A stretch of DNA of 64,000 nucleotides from Chloroflexota bacterium (lineage in GTDB: Bacteria > Chloroflexota > UBA11872). Position 1 is the first letter of the stretch, and the number at the start of each line of letters is the position of its first letter. Shown here piece after piece: positions 16,535 to 29,245 of this stretch. The notes under the pieces are model-generated. The model worked only from the letters and a program-made list of their open reading frames with translations. It ran no database searches and was not told where the DNA came from. The stretch is from contig JAJECS010000003.1 in NCBI GenBank assembly GCA_022821905.1, positions 102,446 through 166,445 on the forward strand, read 5' to 3'. The position numbers were made by a program, and so were the translations under genes.

Positions 16535-16709
16535 CGTCCCCTTCGTCATTCCCGCGGAGGCGGGAATCCAGGGGCTCATAGTCCCCGAACGGCCGCGATC
16601 GAACATCTGAGATTCCTCGCTGCGCTCGGAATGACGGAGTGGGGCGCACGGAATGACTGGTGGCGGCGCGTGTGGGGTCGTGGTTGCGCCGGAGGTGACG
16701 GCGGGGTGG
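16535..16709. repeat. Long direct repeat, copy 2 (right of hicBA)
   Basis: About 175 bp, near-identical to copy 1 over CCGTCCCCTTCGTCATTCCC, the family B element (16544-16571), CGGCCGCGATCGAAC and the family A element (16611-16634), with a short insertion before the final GGAGGTGACGGCGGGGTGG. A further family B copy follows at 16706-16734. No gene lies in 16493-16829. Confidence 0.8.
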
Positions 16710-16829
16710 ACTCCCGCCTTCGCGGGAGTGACGGGTTTTGAGCGTGCTGCGGCTCAGGTCGCTGAGGCCCGGATTCCGTAGGATTGAGGCCGGCATGCGG
16801 ATAGCTTGCCGGTCCTGAAACCGGTGGTC

Positions 16830-21080
<4,251 letters not shown>

Positions 21081-21200
21081 CAATCCCGCGGCAGCGCTGC
21101 ACAATCCACCCACTGAGCCGATGCGTACTGTTTCAGGGAGACGGCGTGCGCACCAGCTCAGCGTCGGCCGCGCGCCGCTGGCATACAGCGGAGATCGAGC

Positions 21201-22352
21201 ATGACGGATCGAATGCGTTGGCTGAGTCTGGCGGGCGCCCTCGCCGCCATTGCGGCGATCATCGCCGTAATCCTCGTCGTGGTGCAGCCGCCGCAGACAG
21301 TCAGCGTGTCGCCCGCGCCGGACGAACCGACCACGCCCGACGCCGCGCCGACCACTCCGCAGGTCGCGGCCCCCGCGCCGGTGACGGCGCCGCCCACGCC
21401 CCAGGCCGCGGCAACGCCCGAGCCGACCGGGCCGCTGGCGCCCGAGTTCGTGCGCGTCACCCAGTGGCTCAACGGCCCGGCATTGAGCCTGGCCGACCTG
21501 CGCGGCCGGGTGGTGCTGATCGATGTGTGGACCTTCGGCTGCTACAACTGCCGCAACACCCTGCCCTACCTCCGCGACTGGCACGCCAAGTACGCTTCCG
21601 AGGGTCTGCAGATCGTTGGCGTGCACACGCCCGAGTTTGAATTCGAGCAGGTCGAGGCCAACGTTCGCGAGGCCATGGTCCGGCTGAACGTGACCTGGCC
21701 GGTGGCGATGGACAACGACTGGGGCACCTGGCGCGCCTACAACAACCGCTATTGGCCGCGCAAGTACCTGGTGGACCAGCAGGGCCGGATCCGGTACGAC
21801 GTGATCGGTGAAGGGTCGTACGCGGAGATGGAGCACCGCATCCGCGAGCTCCTCACCGCGGGCGGGGCCTCGCTCGACCACATCCCGCTGGGCGGCGTGG
21901 ACGAGGGCGCCGCGCCGGCGCAGACGGCGCTGTTTACCGGTGACTCGTGGGACGAGGGTCGGTTCCTGGCCGTCGAGGGCAGGGGTGAAGCGACGCGTCT
22001 CGGGCTGCGCGGCGGCTGGACGGTGCAGTCCGACCGCGTGCAGCCGGACCCGGACGGAGGTTCGACCGCTTGGGACGCGACGGTCGTCGTCACGTCGGGC
22101 ATGGCGAACCTGTCCGCGGCGGCGACCTCGGAAACGCCGGCGCTCCTGAAGGTGACCCTGGACGGAGTGCCCATTCCGGAACCGCTGCGCGGCGCTCACG
22201 TCTTTGCCGCGGAGGACGGCGCGACCTATGTGTCGATCGGCGAGTTCGGCACCTACGGGCTGCTGCGCAACGGCGACGTCGCACCGCGTGAGCTGCGACT
22301 GCACACCGCCGACGCCGGCCTGACGCTTTACACCTTTGTCTTCGGGGCATAG
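21201..22352 (+). CDS. Membrane-anchored thioredoxin-like protein with DipZ C-terminal domain
   Basis: 383 residues. One N-terminal signal anchor (about 5-30), a Pro/Ala/Thr-rich linker (about 35-78), then an extracytoplasmic thioredoxin domain with active site C114-Y-N-C117 and the family segments VWTFGCYNCRNTLPYLRDW, IVGVHTPEFEFE and YWPRKYLVDQQGRIRY. The C-terminal domain (about 245-383, ending LYTFVFG) matches the carbohydrate-binding-module-like domain at the end of DipZ. It probably passes electrons to periplasmic disulfides or cytochrome c maturation. The partner CcdA-like gene starts 11 nt downstream, so this is a DipZ split into two genes in reverse order. Confidence 0.88.
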   Translation: MTDRMRWLSLAGALAAIAAIIAVILVVVQPPQTVSVSPAPDEPTTPDAAPTTPQVAAPAPVTAPPTPQAAATPEPTGPLAPEFVRVTQWLNGPALSLADLRGRVVLIDVWTFGCYNCRNTLPYLRDWHAKYASEGLQIVGVHTPEFEFEQVEANVREAMVRLNVTWPVAMDNDWGTWRAYNNRYWPRKYLVDQQGRIRYDVIGEGSYAEMEHRIRELLTAGGASLDHIPLGGVDEGAAPAQTALFTGDSWDEGRFLAVEGRGEATRLGLRGGWTVQSDRVQPDPDGGSTAWDATVVVTSGMANLSAAATSETPALLKVTLDGVPIPEPLRGAHVFAAEDGATYVSIGEFGTYGLLRNGDVAPRELRLHTADAGLTLYTFVFGA

Positions 22353-22363
22353 CTCCTCCCGCC

Positions 22364-23080
22364 GTGGACCAATCGGTCAACCTGGCGGTGGCATTCGGGG
22401 CGGGAGTGGCTTCGTTCATCGCGCCGTGCACGCTCGCGCTGGTGCCGGCCTACGTGCTCTATCTGGGCGGCCTCACCTTGAGCGACGGCGACGCGGCGGG
22501 CGCGCGCGCGACCCGCGGCGCGACGTTACGAAGCGTCCTGGCCTTCACCCTTGGCTTCACTTCGGTTTTCGTGATTCTCGGGGCTTCGCTCGGAGCGCTC
22601 TCGCAGACGCTCGCCGACCATTCGGTGTGGCTGAACCGGGTGGGCGGCACGCTGATCATCCTGCTGGGGCTGATGGCCCTGGGGCTGCTGCGGGTTCCGC
22701 TGGCGCAGCGCGGCTTCGCGTTTCGCCCGCACGTATCCGGCCAGCTGCATGTGGTGGGCGCGTTCTTGATCGGCGGCACGTTCGCGGTCAGCTGGGTTCC
22801 CTGCGTGGGACCGATCCTCGGGGCGATCCTGGTGCTGGCGGCCACCACGGCATCCGTGGGCGAAGGCGCGCTGCTGCTGCTGGCCTACTCGCTGGGGATG
22901 ATGCTGCCGTTCGCCGCCGCCGGCGCATTTTCCGGGTGGACGCGGGCGCTGCTGCAGCGCCACGGCCACGCGCTCAACTACGCCACCCACGCCGGGGGCA
23001 TTCTGCTTATCGCGCTGGGAATCGTGGTTTTCACCAATCTCATGCCCGTTATCGCCAGATATATTCCAATTGGCGTATGA
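22364..23080 (+). CDS. ccdA: CcdA/DsbD-type transmembrane thiol electron transporter
   Basis: 238 residues with six predicted membrane helices. Helix 1 carries the redox Cys in FIAPCTLALVPAYVLYLGG; the second Cys lies in the repeat-related SWVPCVGPILGAIL, the classic CcdA arrangement. These proteins carry reducing equivalents from cytoplasmic thioredoxin across the membrane. The natural acceptor is the thioredoxin-domain protein encoded just upstream. GTG start; no clear ribosome site, which suits coupling to the upstream gene. Confidence 0.9.
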   Translation: MDQSVNLAVAFGAGVASFIAPCTLALVPAYVLYLGGLTLSDGDAAGARATRGATLRSVLAFTLGFTSVFVILGASLGALSQTLADHSVWLNRVGGTLIILLGLMALGLLRVPLAQRGFAFRPHVSGQLHVVGAFLIGGTFAVSWVPCVGPILGAILVLAATTASVGEGALLLLAYSLGMMLPFAAAGAFSGWTRALLQRHGHALNYATHAGGILLIALGIVVFTNLMPVIARYIPIGV

Positions 23081-23183
23081 CGAGCACGGCGAACGGAATA
23101 GAATGGAGCAGGGTCACGGGTTGCGCCGAGGCGCGACGGGCGCCACTGGCGCAGGGCCTGGACCCTAGGACGGAGCGAGGAAC

Positions 23184-24656
23184 ATGAACGACACGCCAGA
23201 CAGCCAGGCGGCGGCGCGGCTTGCGGCCGCCGTGGGGCAGATTCTTCCCGTCGATGGTGAGCGCTCGCTGACGGGAATTGCCGCCAAGCATGACCTCGAC
23301 ATCGCGCCCGCAGACGACGTGGAGACACTCGCCGGCCAATTGATCGTCGCGGCCGGGGAAGCTGACCGGCTCGATGACGTCGTGCAGGCCCTGGTCACCG
23401 AGAGCGTCTTATACCGGCGGGACGCGCGCGAGCCGGTCGACTCCGTCGAATACGGCGAGCTGTCCGCGGCGGCGCAGGCGCTTGGGGTTACCGTGCCGCC
23501 GTTGGCGGAGATCGACGGCGCAACCGCGGACGACGACGGCGCCGAGCGGCGCACCCGGCTGCTCGACGCCATGTTTGCCCTCTACTCCGACATGATGAGC
23601 GGTCCCGAGGAAGAGCGCCCGCTGAAGCTGGCAAATGTCCTCGGCGGGTTGCTGCGAGCCAACGACATCGACATCCTGCGTCTCCCGCAAGCCCGCCCCC
23701 AGGACGTTCGCGGCGTCGTGCGCATGGGCGGCATCGAGCACCTCCTCACGGCGGTGTGGGAGGTCGGTGACGACCCGCTGGCGGTGGACACGTCGGAGGA
23801 ATCCATCCAGGCGCAGGACCGGCGCACGCTGATCGTGTCGCTCCAGGGCTTTCCGCGCGAAATGCGGCTGCATCCGGAGCGTGACCGCCGCAAGATTCTG
23901 CTGGACGGCCGCGATCTGACCCTGCTGCTCGAAGGCCGCTGGACCGTGCCGCACGCCGTGCGCTGGAAGGCCCGCGAACAGCGCGAGACGGGAGTGTTCG
24001 CGCGCCTGCCGATGGCGCCACCGGAAAACGACCCAACCGCGCTCGCCTTCTCATCCGACACCGCCGAAATCGTCGAGGTTGAAGCCGATCAGAAGACCCT
24101 GGCGGCCAACGTGGCCGAGTTCGACCAGACGATCACGGAGGAGATCGAGGCATCGGAAGCCGAGGCGAAGCGCCTCCGCGTCGTCGGGTTCATTCTGGCC
24201 GGAATTGCCGTGGCTGTGGTCGCGGGTCTGTTCATCAATTCCAAGATTCAAGAGTCGATCGCGGCCGGGAATCTCGACGCAGCCAGCGTCACGGCCATGC
24301 GCGCCGCCCAAGCGCAGGAAGACGCCCTGGAACGGCTCGAGGTCACCGGCCTGAACCGGTATTTCTCCGACGACGTCATTGCCAGCATTCGGCAGCAAAT
24401 CGAGAGCTTGCGTGCAAACAACGTCTACATCACCGCCCGCATCGACCGCGAAGTCTTGCGCGAGAACTCGGGCGTGCAAGACGAGCTGGCGTTCATCGCC
24501 TTTCGCGAGACGGGGGAAACCGAGCTGCGCGGCCAGGGCGACGGGCGCATCATCAGCAGCGATCCGGCGTACCGCGCCGTTCTCGGCTTCATCATGTCGC
24601 GAAGCGAGGCCGGCCAATGGATGGTCACCGACCGGCGGGTGTTTGACAGCAGCTAA
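23184..24656 (+). CDS. Uncharacterised single-pass membrane protein
   Basis: 490 residues, not recognised. The N-terminal 320 residues are acidic and soluble. A segment at about 213-275 (DRRTLIVSLQGFPREMRLHP, then KILLDGRDLTLLLEGRWTVP) faintly resembles the end of restriction-endonuclease-like folds, without an obvious catalytic triad. One membrane helix lies at about 331-351 (VVGFILAGIAVAVVAGLFI), followed by a coiled-coil-like stretch and a C-terminal domain of about 100 residues ending GQWMVTDRRVFDSS. ATG start preceded by GAGGA. A terminator-like stem and tRNA-Cys follow. No function assigned. Confidence 0.65.
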   Translation: MNDTPDSQAAARLAAAVGQILPVDGERSLTGIAAKHDLDIAPADDVETLAGQLIVAAGEADRLDDVVQALVTESVLYRRDAREPVDSVEYGELSAAAQALGVTVPPLAEIDGATADDDGAERRTRLLDAMFALYSDMMSGPEEERPLKLANVLGGLLRANDIDILRLPQARPQDVRGVVRMGGIEHLLTAVWEVGDDPLAVDTSEESIQAQDRRTLIVSLQGFPREMRLHPERDRRKILLDGRDLTLLLEGRWTVPHAVRWKAREQRETGVFARLPMAPPENDPTALAFSSDTAEIVEVEADQKTLAANVAEFDQTITEEIEASEAEAKRLRVVGFILAGIAVAVVAGLFINSKIQESIAAGNLDAASVTAMRAAQAQEDALERLEVTGLNRYFSDDVIASIRQQIESLRANNVYITARIDREVLRENSGVQDELAFIAFRETGETELRGQGDGRIISSDPAYRAVLGFIMSRSEAGQWMVTDRRVFDSS

Positions 24657-24686
24657 CGCCGCGGTGGGCTGAGCCAGCCAGCGGCG
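24657..24686 (+). terminator. Possible hairpin terminator
   Basis: CGCCGC (24657-24662) pairs with GCGGCG (24681-24686), starting one base after the stop codon and enclosing a further GGCT/AGCC hairpin. A T-rich tract is weak, so Rho-independent activity is uncertain. Confidence 0.4.
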
Positions 24687-24723
24687 TCGTTAGGTATTCT
24701 GGCGCGCAGTTTGGGGCCGCCAT

Positions 24724-24798
24724 GGCGACGTAGCCAAGTGGTAAGGCGGGGGTCTGCAAAACCCCTATTCCTCGGTTCGATTCCGAGCGTCGCCTCCA
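24724..24798 (+). tRNA. tRNA-Cys (GCA)
   Basis: A full cloverleaf of 75 nt including CCA. Acceptor GGCGACG pairs with CGTCGCC (24788-24794), discriminator U, encoded CCA at 24796-24798. The anticodon arm is GGGGT-CTGCAAA-ACCCC with anticodon GCA at 24756-24758. The T arm has CTCGG/CCGAG around TTCGATT. The D arm is short, as usual for tRNA-Cys. Confidence 0.97.
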
Positions 24799-24824
24799 AC
24801 AAGGCGTGAGTTCTGTTCGTGGCG

Positions 24825-24911
24825 AGCGTGTCATTCCGTTCGTGGTGAGCTTGTCGAACCACGCCCCGAACAGGGACTCAGCGAAGCCTGTTCGACAAGC
24901 TTGGGGCGAAC
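24825..24911. repeat. Family F repeats
   Basis: GTTCGTGGTGAGCTTGTCGA (24839-24858) with a matching inverted arm (GCCTGTTCGACAAGCTTGGG, about 24885-24904) forms a family F composite palindrome between tRNA-Cys and the convergent exonuclease gene. A related element occurs at 56286-56312. Confidence 0.75.
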
Positions 24912-24957
24912 GGACTCGCCGCCGACCGTCCCACCCGCCAGCCTCCGACCCGCCCGC

Positions 24958-26748
24958 TCAGCCGTGCGCGGCGCGGCGCACGCGCTCCCACACCTGCTCG
25001 ACGACCTCGCGCCCGGGATTCCCGGCAGGAACCTCTAAGAACTCGTCCCGCCCGGCGCGGGCGTGCAGCCACGCGATGACGATATTGCGATGGTCATCCG
25101 ACACGGACTCATCGGACTGACCGGGCTTCAGCAGGTCCTGCAACGCGCGGCGAACTCCACCGCGGCGCGGGCGCGTCAGCACGATGTGCCGCGCGATCCG
25201 GCCATCGTCGATGAGTGCAATCTCGGCATCGCCGGGCCGCCGTCCGCTGTCCACGACGATCACACGCTCGCCCCCAAGCCCACCGGCGAGCGGGCGGCGC
25301 TCGGTGCGGGAACGTCGCAGCCGTCGCACGATCGCCTCCCGCTCCTCGGCGGGAGCGTCGGCATCGGTGACGACGGCAATCGCCGGCGCGCGGCCACCAC
25401 TCAGATAGGCCAACGCCGCGGCACGCCGCCAGGGTTCGACGGAGCACGCGCCGCGAGCCGGCAGGTCCAGGAGCCGGCGCGCGGCCTGCGCGGCAAGCCG
25501 CGCGTCCCGGGCCGTCGGAAACGGCCCCACGTGGTCGCCGGACTCGCCGCGCATCGTCGATGCGGTGTTGACGACCGCCGCCTCGGGCGGACCGACGTGC
25601 ACGAGCAGCCGCGAGGCGCGGCGCTGGCGCTGCACGTTGTAGACCGGCGCCAATTCCCCGATGAGCTCCGCCTCGCGCAGCATGGCGCGCAGCTCCGATC
25701 CCGTGACCTCCCAGTCAATGTGATCGATTCGCGGCAGCATGTCGGCCCGTTGACGGACAAAGCTGTGCGACGTGGTGAAGTGCGCCCGAACGCGGCGCTG
25801 GAGCGAGACGGTCTTGCCGACGTAGAGCGCTCGACCGGACCGGTCGCGAAACACATACGTTCCGGGGGACGGCGGCAGATTGCGCGAGGCCCAGCGGGCC
25901 AGCTCCTTGGCCCGATGCGGCATCGGTCCCTCGGGTCCACCCTCGGCGCCGAGCGCGCGCAGCGCCTCGACGGTGGTGACGCCTCGGGCGCTCGCCCGGT
26001 CCACCAGCGCGGCGAATAGGCGCTGCGTGGCGCGGGCGTCCGGCAGCGCCCGGTGGCGGGGCGACTCTTGCTCGCCAAGCAGCTCCAACGCATCCGCCAG
26101 GCCGGAGACTTCGGCCTCCGGCATCAACACTTGCATCAGCTCCATGGTGTCCAGACCGTCGCCCGGAAAGAGCGGACGCTGAGCCCACACGGCCTCGCGG
26201 TTGAGATAGCCAAGATCGGTGGGCAGGTTGTGCGCGACGAGCACCGCGCCCGATAGGAAGTCGCGGAAATCGTCCAGCACGCGCTCGATCGGCGGCGCGT
26301 CGATCAGCATGTCGTCGGTGACGCCCGTGTAGCGCGTGATGAACTTGGACACGCGACCGGGAATGCGGACCAGGGTCTCGAACGTTCCGACGACCGTTCC
26401 GCCTCGCACGCGTTCGGCGCCCACTTCGAGAACGCGGTGCCGTCCCCCGCGTCCGCCGTTCGTCTCGATGTCGAAGATCACGAACTCGGCGTCGCTGAGC
26501 TCTTCGGCGCGGTGCCGCCACACGGCCAGCTCCCACTGCCCCGCCGGCCCCTGCCGGAGACGGTCGTCCTCCAGCAAGAGCGGCTCGAGCGCCCGCGTCG
26601 CGATGGCGGCGGCCTTGGACTCGACGTGGAGCACCGCCCGCGCCAGATGTCGCAGCGACAGCGGTCGGTCGGCTTCGGTGAGCTCGCCGATGGCGGCCTC
26701 GACGAGCGCGCTGCGGCGCGGACGGGCCGGTCCGTCCTCCGAACTCAC
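24958..26748 (-). CDS. DEDDh exonuclease fused to a GIY-YIG (UvrC/Cho-like) nuclease
   Basis: 596 residues with two nuclease modules. The DnaQ-like exonuclease (about 88-255) has the full DEDDh set: D93 and E95 in FDIETNG, D178 in HNLPTDLGYLN, H232 and D237 in HRALPDARAT. A short winged-helix-like N-terminus precedes it. The GIY-YIG domain (about 293-375) has GTYVFRDRSGRALYVGKT and a glutamate-rich ALREAELIGEL-type motif (MLREAELIGEL), as in the N-terminal half of UvrC and in Cho. The remaining 220 residues are poorly conserved. Such fusions are annotated as DNA polymerase III epsilon/Cho-like proteins; a role in DNA repair is likely but unproven. Confidence 0.88.
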   Translation of the reverse strand: MSSEDGPARPRRSALVEAAIGELTEADRPLSLRHLARAVLHVESKAAAIATRALEPLLLEDDRLRQGPAGQWELAVWRHRAEELSDAEFVIFDIETNGGRGGRHRVLEVGAERVRGGTVVGTFETLVRIPGRVSKFITRYTGVTDDMLIDAPPIERVLDDFRDFLSGAVLVAHNLPTDLGYLNREAVWAQRPLFPGDGLDTMELMQVLMPEAEVSGLADALELLGEQESPRHRALPDARATQRLFAALVDRASARGVTTVEALRALGAEGGPEGPMPHRAKELARWASRNLPPSPGTYVFRDRSGRALYVGKTVSLQRRVRAHFTTSHSFVRQRADMLPRIDHIDWEVTGSELRAMLREAELIGELAPVYNVQRQRRASRLLVHVGPPEAAVVNTASTMRGESGDHVGPFPTARDARLAAQAARRLLDLPARGACSVEPWRRAAALAYLSGGRAPAIAVVTDADAPAEEREAIVRRLRRSRTERRPLAGGLGGERVIVVDSGRRPGDAEIALIDDGRIARHIVLTRPRRGGVRRALQDLLKPGQSDESVSDDHRNIVIAWLHARAGRDEFLEVPAGNPGREVVEQVWERVRRAAHG

Positions 26749-26767
26749 GCGGCGTCGACGCGGCGCG

Positions 26768-27163
26768 TCATTCCTTGCGGCCGCCGAGCAACACCGACCC
26801 GACCATGTTGATCACGCCGACGATGATCGAACCGATCACCGCGCCGACCACGGTACGAATCTCGATAGCCTCGACGGCCTGCGCCGCCAGCCAAAAGACC
26901 CCCGCGCTGACCAGCACGTGCGACAGCCCGAGCGTGAGAACGCCGAGCACGCAGGTGACCGGCTTGAGCAGCACATCCACCACCGGGCGTACATACGCGT
27001 TGACCAGCGCGAGCACGGCGGCAAAGGCCGTGATCGTGGTCCAGAAGTCGCGCGTGCCCTCGGGCGGAAACGCGATGCCGTCGGGCACGAAGGCCGCCAC
27101 GGCCAGCGCCGCGAAGAAGCAGGTGACGAAGCGCGCGAGGAGATAGCGCAGCTCGCGGGTCAT
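26768..27163 (-). CDS. Phage-holin-4-superfamily membrane protein
   Basis: 131 residues with four hydrophobic segments: LARFVTCFFAALAVAAFVPD, the segment around TITAFAAVLALVNAYVRPVV, KPVTCVLGVLTLGLSHVLVS and AVIGSIIVGVINMVGSVLLG. The N-A-Y-(V/I)-R-P motif is typical of the chromosomal 'phage holin family 4' (Phage_holin_4_2), whose cellular role is unknown. It ends 19 nt before the exonuclease start on the same strand, so they are probably co-transcribed. Confidence 0.85.
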   Translation of the reverse strand: MTRELRYLLARFVTCFFAALAVAAFVPDGIAFPPEGTRDFWTTITAFAAVLALVNAYVRPVVDVLLKPVTCVLGVLTLGLSHVLVSAGVFWLAAQAVEAIEIRTVVGAVIGSIIVGVINMVGSVLLGGRKE

Positions 27164-27202
27164 GCACAGCCCGTCGCAACACCGGCGGCAGCGGCCGCAT
27201 GG

Positions 27203-28102
27203 CTACGCGGAGTCGCCGGAGCGAACCTCCACACCCGCAAGCTCCTCGAGCGGCTTGATCAGCGCCGCCGCGTCCAGGTCGCCCAGGCCCTTGTGGCGCA
27301 CCTCTTGATAGAGCTGGTCGGCCAGCGTCGTCGCCAAGAGGCGCACGTTGCTGCTCCGTCCTAGCTCCAGCGCGAGGCCCAGGTCCTTGAGCAGCAGCTC
27401 GACGCCGAATCGAGCCTCGAAGTCTCCCGGAAACACGAGATTCGGCATGTCGACTTCCATGCAGCGGCTAGCGGCGTAGGCCCCCATGAGCGTGTCAAAG
27501 AGCTGCTGGGGGTTGATGCCGTTCTTGACCGCCAGCACGTAGGCCTCGGCGTTGGCGGCGCGAACTCCGGCGATGATCATCTGGTTGGCCAGCTTGGCCA
27601 CGCAACCCGCGCCCACCGGGCCGAAGTGCTGCACATTGCCGCCCACGATATCGAGCAGCTCCTGGCCGGCCTGGTAGTCCTCGGCGGTGCCGCCGACGAA
27701 TACGGCGAGCGTGCCCGCAGTCGCTCCGGCCGGTCCGCCGCTCACCGGAGCATCCAGGTAGCCGACGCCCTTGCCCGCGGCCTCGGCGGCGCAATGCTGC
27801 GCGGTGTCGGGCCCGTTGGTGCCAAAGTCGATCCAGAGCTGGCCGTCACGGGCCGTCTCGAGGGCGCCGTTCTCGCCCAGAAGGATCGCCAGGGAATCCT
27901 GCGGCAGCGGCACGTTGAGGCACACCACATCCGCCTGTGCGGCGACCTCCGCCGGCGTGTCGGCGGCGGTGCCGCCGTCGGCGACGAAATCGTCCACCTT
28001 GCCGCGGCTGCGGTTGTGCACGATCAGGTCATGCCCGGCCGCCCGCAGGTTCGTCGCCATGGGCAGGCCCATCTTGCCGAGGCCGATATATCCAATTCGC
28101 AT
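27203..28102 (-). CDS. 3-hydroxyisobutyrate dehydrogenase-family oxidoreductase
   Basis: 299-residue beta-hydroxyacid dehydrogenase. The N-terminal NAD(P)-binding motif is GYIGLGKMGLPMATNL. The substrate-binding motif DAPVSGGPAGATAGTLAV is intact, and the catalytic lysine is K170 in GCVAKLANQMI. The length and domain order fit the family (HIBADH, tartronate semialdehyde reductase, GLYR1-like). The exact substrate is not predictable. ATG start with GGAG 10 nt upstream. It lies between the holin-like gene and a TIM-barrel gene on the same strand. Confidence 0.88.
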   Translation of the reverse strand: MRIGYIGLGKMGLPMATNLRAAGHDLIVHNRSRGKVDDFVADGGTAADTPAEVAAQADVVCLNVPLPQDSLAILLGENGALETARDGQLWIDFGTNGPDTAQHCAAEAAGKGVGYLDAPVSGGPAGATAGTLAVFVGGTAEDYQAGQELLDIVGGNVQHFGPVGAGCVAKLANQMIIAGVRAANAEAYVLAVKNGINPQQLFDTLMGAYAASRCMEVDMPNLVFPGDFEARFGVELLLKDLGLALELGRSSNVRLLATTLADQLYQEVRHKGLGDLDAAALIKPLEELAGVEVRSGDSA

Positions 28103-28237
28103 GCGCGGCTAGCTCCTTAAGTCACTCACTCAGATCGGCGGCGCGCCGCAGCCCTGATCCTGCCCGCAGGTGTGATCGGTCCGCGTCCACGCTGCCGCTG
28201 GGGCATTCCCAGCCTCCCGCAAACCATACCAACGGAC

Positions 28238-29167
28238 TCAGACGCGCGCCCACGCCGCGGCAAAGGTGCGCTTGGCGTTGCCGATGATTTCGGCCGTCGT
28301 CTGGTACGGCGCGGGCTTCATCTCAAAGCTGACCAGCGGCATGGCCGTCGGCAGATCCTTGTCGAAATAGCCGATCTCGAACAGCGCGCGCAGGAACGCC
28401 GTCAACTCGGGCACGTCGTTCACTCCGCCCGGCTCACCGAACACCGGATGCTGGTCGCCCCATTGCGGGTGGGAGCGGTCGCTGATGAGGCAATTGCCGA
28501 TGTGGGCCTGGATGATGTGATCCGCCGCCTTCCGCACGGAGGTGGGCGGGTCCTCACCGAGCAGCGGCAGGTGGCTCAGGTCCAGGCAGAGCCCAAAGTT
28601 GGGCGTCTCGGCGCGCACCATCTCGCTCACGCGGATGCAGAGATCGATGGGACCCAGCAGCGAGCACTTTTCGATTTCGCGGTCGAACTGCTCCAGCGCG
28701 ATCCAAATGCCCAAGCCGGCGGCGTAGTGACAGATGTGCTTGAGCGAGTCGGCCAGGCGGTTCAGCGCCGGCTCAACGTCGTCGTCGGTCGCGGGCGCCG
28801 AGTTGGGGCCGTCGAGCACGCCCACCAGCGTGGCGTCCAGCTCGTGCGCCTCATCGACGCCGCGTAGCATCGCCTCGATAGCCCGCTCCCGCACATCGGG
28901 ATCGGCGGACGAGAGATCGAGCTGCTCCAGCAGCAGCGCGGGATGCGCGCCGTAACCCAGCGCCAGACGGGCCGTGCGCGCACGGCGGGCCAGCTCCGCG
29001 CGCGTCGCATCGTCATTGACGTGCGTGACCTCGAGGGCGTGGAAAAAGCCGTCGGTGGCCAGCGCCTCGACCGATTCGAGAATCGGCCCGTCGCCGCCCT
29101 GCACCTCCGGGTGCAGCATGAAGTGCACGATGCCAACGTGCATAAAGGCCTCGGGTGGTCGGTCCAT
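28238..29167 (-). CDS. Sugar phosphate isomerase/epimerase-like TIM-barrel protein
   Basis: 309 residues of the AP-endonuclease-2 (xylose isomerase-like) TIM-barrel superfamily. Metal-site candidates are E in WIALEQFDRE, D and H in FGLCLDLSHLPLL, H in IQAHIGNCL and E in MPLVSFEMKP. Enzymes of this family epimerise or isomerise sugars and inositols, consistent with nearby catabolic genes. ATG at 29167 is chosen for its GGAGG 8 nt upstream; the ATG at 29143 (MHVGIVHFML, also after GAGG) starts exactly at the first beta strand and is a real alternative. Confidence 0.82.
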   Translation of the reverse strand: MDRPPEAFMHVGIVHFMLHPEVQGGDGPILESVEALATDGFFHALEVTHVNDDATRAELARRARTARLALGYGAHPALLLEQLDLSSADPDVRERAIEAMLRGVDEAHELDATLVGVLDGPNSAPATDDDVEPALNRLADSLKHICHYAAGLGIWIALEQFDREIEKCSLLGPIDLCIRVSEMVRAETPNFGLCLDLSHLPLLGEDPPTSVRKAADHIIQAHIGNCLISDRSHPQWGDQHPVFGEPGGVNDVPELTAFLRALFEIGYFDKDLPTAMPLVSFEMKPAPYQTTAEIIGNAKRTFAAAWARV

Positions 29168-29245
29168 CGCACGGTCCTCCGTCACTCGGCATTGCGCGCA
29201 TCTTGGCCCGACAGGATGCCCCTGTCGAGGTTCCGGGCGGTGGCC

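Noticed and set aside
26768..27163. Prophage signal from a holin-like gene
   Set aside because: No other phage genes nearby; this family is common as a chromosomal membrane protein.
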